From Pseudomonadales bacterium (lineage in GTDB: Bacteria; Pseudomonadota; Gammaproteobacteria; Pseudomonadales; Pseudohongiellaceae), in contig JAJDSZ010000066.1 of assembly GCA_022827425.1 (NCBI GenBank), positions 1-64,000 on the forward strand: a DNA stretch of 64,000 nt, read 5' to 3'. Positions 61,255 through 64,000 of the stretch are shown here, one piece after another. Both the position numbers and the translations under genes were made by a program. Numbering within the stretch: position 1 is the stretch's first letter; every line of letters starts with the position of its first letter. The notes beneath the pieces are model-generated. The model was not told the origin of the DNA and ran no database searches. It was given only the letters and a program-made list of their open reading frames with translations.

Positions 61255-61756
61255 TTTCCCGCTCGTAGTCGAGCCTCTCGGCCCCGTACACGACCGCGCG
61301 TCCTTCAATTGCGGCGAGCCCTCCCTTGATGCTTATATCCGCCGACAAGCATCGCAGGACATCCGCCGACGCGTTGCGCAAACCTTTGTTGCGCTCGGCG
61401 AGGAACCCCAAGAGATTGCCGGCTACTACACTCTGAGCGCGGCAAGCTTCGAGAAAGAGGAAATGCCATCCGAAATGGCGAAACGGCTGCCGCATTACCC
61501 CGTACCCGCCGCTGTGCTCGGGCGTCTGGCTATCGCTCACCAGCATCAGGGAAGCGGACTGGGGGAAGCCTTGCTGATCGACGCGATTAAGCGCGTACTC
61601 CACGCCAGCGATACCATCGGAGTCTACGCCATCATCGTCGATGCGTTGAATGACAACGCCTGCTCGTTCTACAAGCGCTATGGCTTTCTGAGCTTCCCAT
61701 CAAAACCAAACCGACTGTTCCTCCCACTGCAAACGTTTACTAATCTTAAATTATGA
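61247..61756 (+). CDS. GNAT-family toxin (TacT/AtaT-type tRNA acetyltransferase)
   Basis: A 169-residue GNAT protein. FNCGEPSLDAYIRRQASQDI is the typical start of TacT toxins. VLGRLAIAHQHQGSGLGEALLIDAIKR holds the acetyl-CoA pyrophosphate loop (Q-x-x-G-x-G). NDNACSFYKRYGFLSFPSKPNRLFL carries the catalytic Tyr. Known members acetylate the amino group of aminoacyl-tRNA and stop translation. GTG start at 61247 overlapping the antitoxin. Sequence after it turns AT-rich. Confidence 0.9.
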   Translation: MVDFPLVVEPLGPVHDRASFNCGEPSLDAYIRRQASQDIRRRVAQTFVALGEEPQEIAGYYTLSAASFEKEEMPSEMAKRLPHYPVPAAVLGRLAIAHQHQGSGLGEALLIDAIKRVLHASDTIGVYAIIVDALNDNACSFYKRYGFLSFPSKPNRLFLPLQTFTNLKL

Positions 61757-61888
61757 TCATGAAACTGGGAAAACAAATTGAGAGGGGAACGTAAGAGAAA
61801 AAAATGCTGCGATTGCGTAGACGACATTGTCATTTTACCAACGCCGACGATCCGCACTCGAAGAAAGGACGTGATTCGAATAGAAATC

Positions 61889-64000
61889 TTAGGTGACGAG
61901 ATCGATCAGACGACTAAGTTCTTCGTCTGGAGCAAAGTATTCCTGCTCGCGTACTTCATGGTACGAAATCCAACGAAATTCTTCATTTTCAACTCGGTTA
62001 AAAACATAGAAACTTGTTTCCTGTGGTTGTTGGGGAGCTCCGAGACGAAAGAATGGAAGTGAGCGGCACATTACGGGGGAACCTTTCATCCAAAATGCCA
62101 GAGAGTGTGATTTAGTTCTTTGGCTCAATTCAACACTACCTTGTTTGAATATAGGATCGCTACCTACCAAAATTTCAATCTTGTAAGTGAAGCTATAATC
62201 GTTAATTTCCGCATGACCTGGCCTTACAAGTAGTAAACGACGAAATATATTAAAGGTCGCTTCATAGAAGTTTCTAACATGTTGCTGCAGATCTTTGTCT
62301 AGCCGAACAGCATCAGAGTCTTTTAGGTGACCTCCGTGCCCCTTATGTTTGTTCCGAATTTTTCGGACAGCGTCCAGTATCCGTGTAGTCTTGCAAAGTG
62401 GGCCAAGGTCACTCGCCACGTCGACCAACTCCGGTCCCGCTGCATCAATTGCCGCAGGGCGCAGAGTATCGTCACTTGCTATACGGTTCAAGTCCTTGAG
62501 GCTTGCCCCTGCGAGTGTTGTCCAGAAACCAAAATTGGTTCGCATTATTCCAGCAGTATCCCCAGGGTGGAACCACTTCTCAAACTGGTCTTTGTAGTCA
62601 TGACGTAGAACTTTGACATGACTAGTACCTACGGCAGCAAGATAAACAGCTGCCATCTCAAAAAAATGAAGAAGGCTATCAAATCGGTCTTTGGGATCTT
62701 CAGAGACTTGGTAACGCCGATAAATCGTTGCGAGGGGATACGGCAATTCTCGCCACCAATTTTCGATTTGCTGTTCAATACTAAGGACAGCCTTTAAAGA
62801 CTCTACTTTTTCAAAAATATCGGGCAATAATGTCCAATCAGATTGCAAAGTGTTCTGCATGTCTTTGAAAGTTGAATCTAAAATAGATAAGTCATTTTTC
62901 GTTTTTGCAATATTATCCTGAGTTTGTAAGGGAGGCAATGGAAGTAGAGCATTCTTCAATTCTTTAATAGATATTCTCGGAATCGTGGTTCCTTTTGATG
63001 ACAATAGTCTAAGCTCTCGACCAAACCGGCTGTTAAGCAACATCGCCAAGAAGTATGGATTAGCCCGTGTGGTATCTATGGGCACACGATAGACGGCACT
63101 ATGTTTAACGGTTTGCTCATCTAAGCTAGCAGTTACTATAGATTTTGTGTATTCGGGAACATAGAGATGTGCGGTAGCTTTGCTTTGGTCTTTTGTGATC
63201 TTGTCAGCTCTTTCAATTTTTTCTTCAGGTATAAGGCTGTTGAATAAAATATGTTCACAACGGCCCCGAGGTGTAAGCTTTTTCAGGCGCTTTTCTCTCT
63301 CAATTTGGGAAAATGAACGAAGGTCATTGGATTCGAGCCATGCCCAGCTTGTAGCAGGCTTTTGCGATGGCCCCTTTGCCAAGGCAGAAGCGACAAAAGT
63401 AGAGATCTCCCGATCTCGCAATGCGCCAACCATTTTTTTGTCTATATTGCGGCGTTCCAATACGATTAGAATAGCTTCAAGGTTTGTCCCCGCTAAAGCT
63501 CCAGCAGGCACTTCCAGTTGGGCGGTAACATAAAGACCACGTTCGGCCAAGTCAGCAATTGTATTGCCAACATGTTCGGACTGGAGTGCGCCACGGGCAG
63601 TTAACCAAAATATCTGACCTTTCTGAGCAGTATGCGATTCCAACATCGTTACGATTTCACCGCCAAAACCATCAGTATGGCGCGTTCTTGATCTGCTCCC
63701 AATCGGCGGCTGACAAATTATGCGGTCGAATAATGTGCCCGAATCGATATCTTCAACTGAGCTCACTACATGCGTATCGCTGAGTAGAACAGAGTAAGCT
63801 TCTGCAAGATCGGTGTTTCCAACAATGATGCATTCAGCAGCCTTTCTGAATCCCTCTAAGTCCGCCACACTCAATAGGACACCTGATGATGTAAATTCTA
63901 ATGTCTTACAATCAAAATTATTACCGCATAGTTTAGCAATGAATTCCACTACTGCCACGAATGCTTCACTGTCATTAGCTCGTCCAACCTGGTGAATTCG
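61889..64000 (-). CDS. N6-adenine DNA methyltransferase-like protein with S-subunit-like region, 5' end off the window
   Basis: At least 703 residues; the frame is open to the right edge, so the N-terminus is missing and a GTG at 63958 is probably internal. The catalytic motif is diverged, LFDRIICQPPIGSRSR (normally N-P-P-F/Y). A target-recognition-like region follows, with YFLAMLLNSRFGRELRLLSSKGTTI and IKELKNALLPLPPLQTQDNI as in type I S subunits. The last 300 residues contain RKIRNKHKGHGGH and are unassigned. It may be a restriction-modification or other defence protein. The AT-rich composition and adjacent toxin-antitoxin genes point to an acquired island. Confidence 0.75.
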   Translation of the reverse strand, partial: RIHQVGRANDSEAFVAVVEFIAKLCGNNFDCKTLEFTSSGVLLSVADLEGFRKAAECIIVGNTDLAEAYSVLLSDTHVVSSVEDIDSGTLFDRIICQPPIGSRSRTRHTDGFGGEIVTMLESHTAQKGQIFWLTARGALQSEHVGNTIADLAERGLYVTAQLEVPAGALAGTNLEAILIVLERRNIDKKMVGALRDREISTFVASALAKGPSQKPATSWAWLESNDLRSFSQIEREKRLKKLTPRGRCEHILFNSLIPEEKIERADKITKDQSKATAHLYVPEYTKSIVTASLDEQTVKHSAVYRVPIDTTRANPYFLAMLLNSRFGRELRLLSSKGTTIPRISIKELKNALLPLPPLQTQDNIAKTKNDLSILDSTFKDMQNTLQSDWTLLPDIFEKVESLKAVLSIEQQIENWWRELPYPLATIYRRYQVSEDPKDRFDSLLHFFEMAAVYLAAVGTSHVKVLRHDYKDQFEKWFHPGDTAGIMRTNFGFWTTLAGASLKDLNRIASDDTLRPAAIDAAGPELVDVASDLGPLCKTTRILDAVRKIRNKHKGHGGHLKDSDAVRLDKDLQQHVRNFYEATFNIFRRLLLVRPGHAEINDYSFTYKIEILVGSDPIFKQGSVELSQRTKSHSLAFWMKGSPVMCRSLPFFRLGAPQQPQETSFYVFNRVENEEFRWISYHEVREQEYFAPDEELSRLIDLVT

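Overview
GC-rich gammaproteobacterial chromosome segment. The blocks DUF2069-Hda-DUF2066-purM-purN, proS-yihY-arsC-wrbA and pncC-recA-recX have the gene order familiar from Pseudomonas-like gammaproteobacteria. Other typical genes are an oadGAB sodium pump, a CtaA/COX15 haem A synthase, TonB-dependent receptors and FleQ. The genus cannot be named from sequence alone. No tRNA, rRNA or CRISPR array was seen. Two stretches are visibly AT-rich and probably acquired: about 27420-27960 (a membrane protein broken at a T8 tract) and 61757-64000 (an N6-adenine methyltransferase-like protein running off the right edge).

Layout. 1-6.4 kb: a truncated beta-propeller-like protein, a DUF1295 membrane protein, a FitA/VapC-type toxin-antitoxin pair, a DUF2799-like lipoprotein, a wrecked acyl-CoA carboxylase beta gene, Fur-box-controlled bfd and a GT39-like membrane protein. 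6.4-13.6 kb: an exported protein, cysE, an AlbA_2/ATPase protein and oadGAB. 13.6-26.3 kb: NIPSNAP, gamma-glutamyltransferase, two TonB receptors, a DUF6644 pair with a 53-aa membrane peptide, an AlgE-like porin, ctaA and an MltB-type transglycosylase. 26.3-32.4 kb: a NYN protein behind a terminator hairpin, decayed genes including a radC relic, a class I amidotransferase, modABC and an HU-like protein. 32.4-43.8 kb: proS, yihY, arsC-like, wrbA, DUF2069, hda, DUF2066, purMN, fleQ, flgM-like and a fused two-domain transferase. 43.8-49.7 kb: a wrecked malonyl-CoA decarboxylase gene, a sulfite dehydrogenase pair and prpBCD. 49.9-54.2 kb: hsp20, DUF1015, recX, recA with a LexA box, pncC. 54.2-58.5 kb: an Anbu-peptidase cluster. 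58.5-64 kb: aldo/keto reductase, double VOC protein, a TacA/TacT pair and the methyltransferase.

How the genes fit together. prpBCD gives a complete set of core methylcitrate-cycle enzymes for propionyl-CoA, while the window also holds remnants of a biotin-dependent carboxyltransferase and of malonyl-CoA decarboxylase, each reduced by internal deletions plus a frameshift. This suggests loss of carboxylation/decarboxylation routes beside a retained methylcitrate route. modABC supplies molybdate, which the sulfite dehydrogenase needs. The Anbu, zinc peptidase, alpha-E and circularly permuted ATP-grasp genes form a version of the predicted Anbu peptide-modification system.

The most unusual feature is a family of short non-coding repeats. 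A 163-bp element (three full copies plus fragments) has 23-bp terminal inverted repeats and an inner stem whose arms differ between copies. Its left edge, reading T|AGGAGCC, forms the TAG stop codon of five different genes. A second, unrelated 57-bp repeat supplies the TGA stop of two genes together with a terminator-like hairpin. A third, REP-like palindrome occurs four times between genes.
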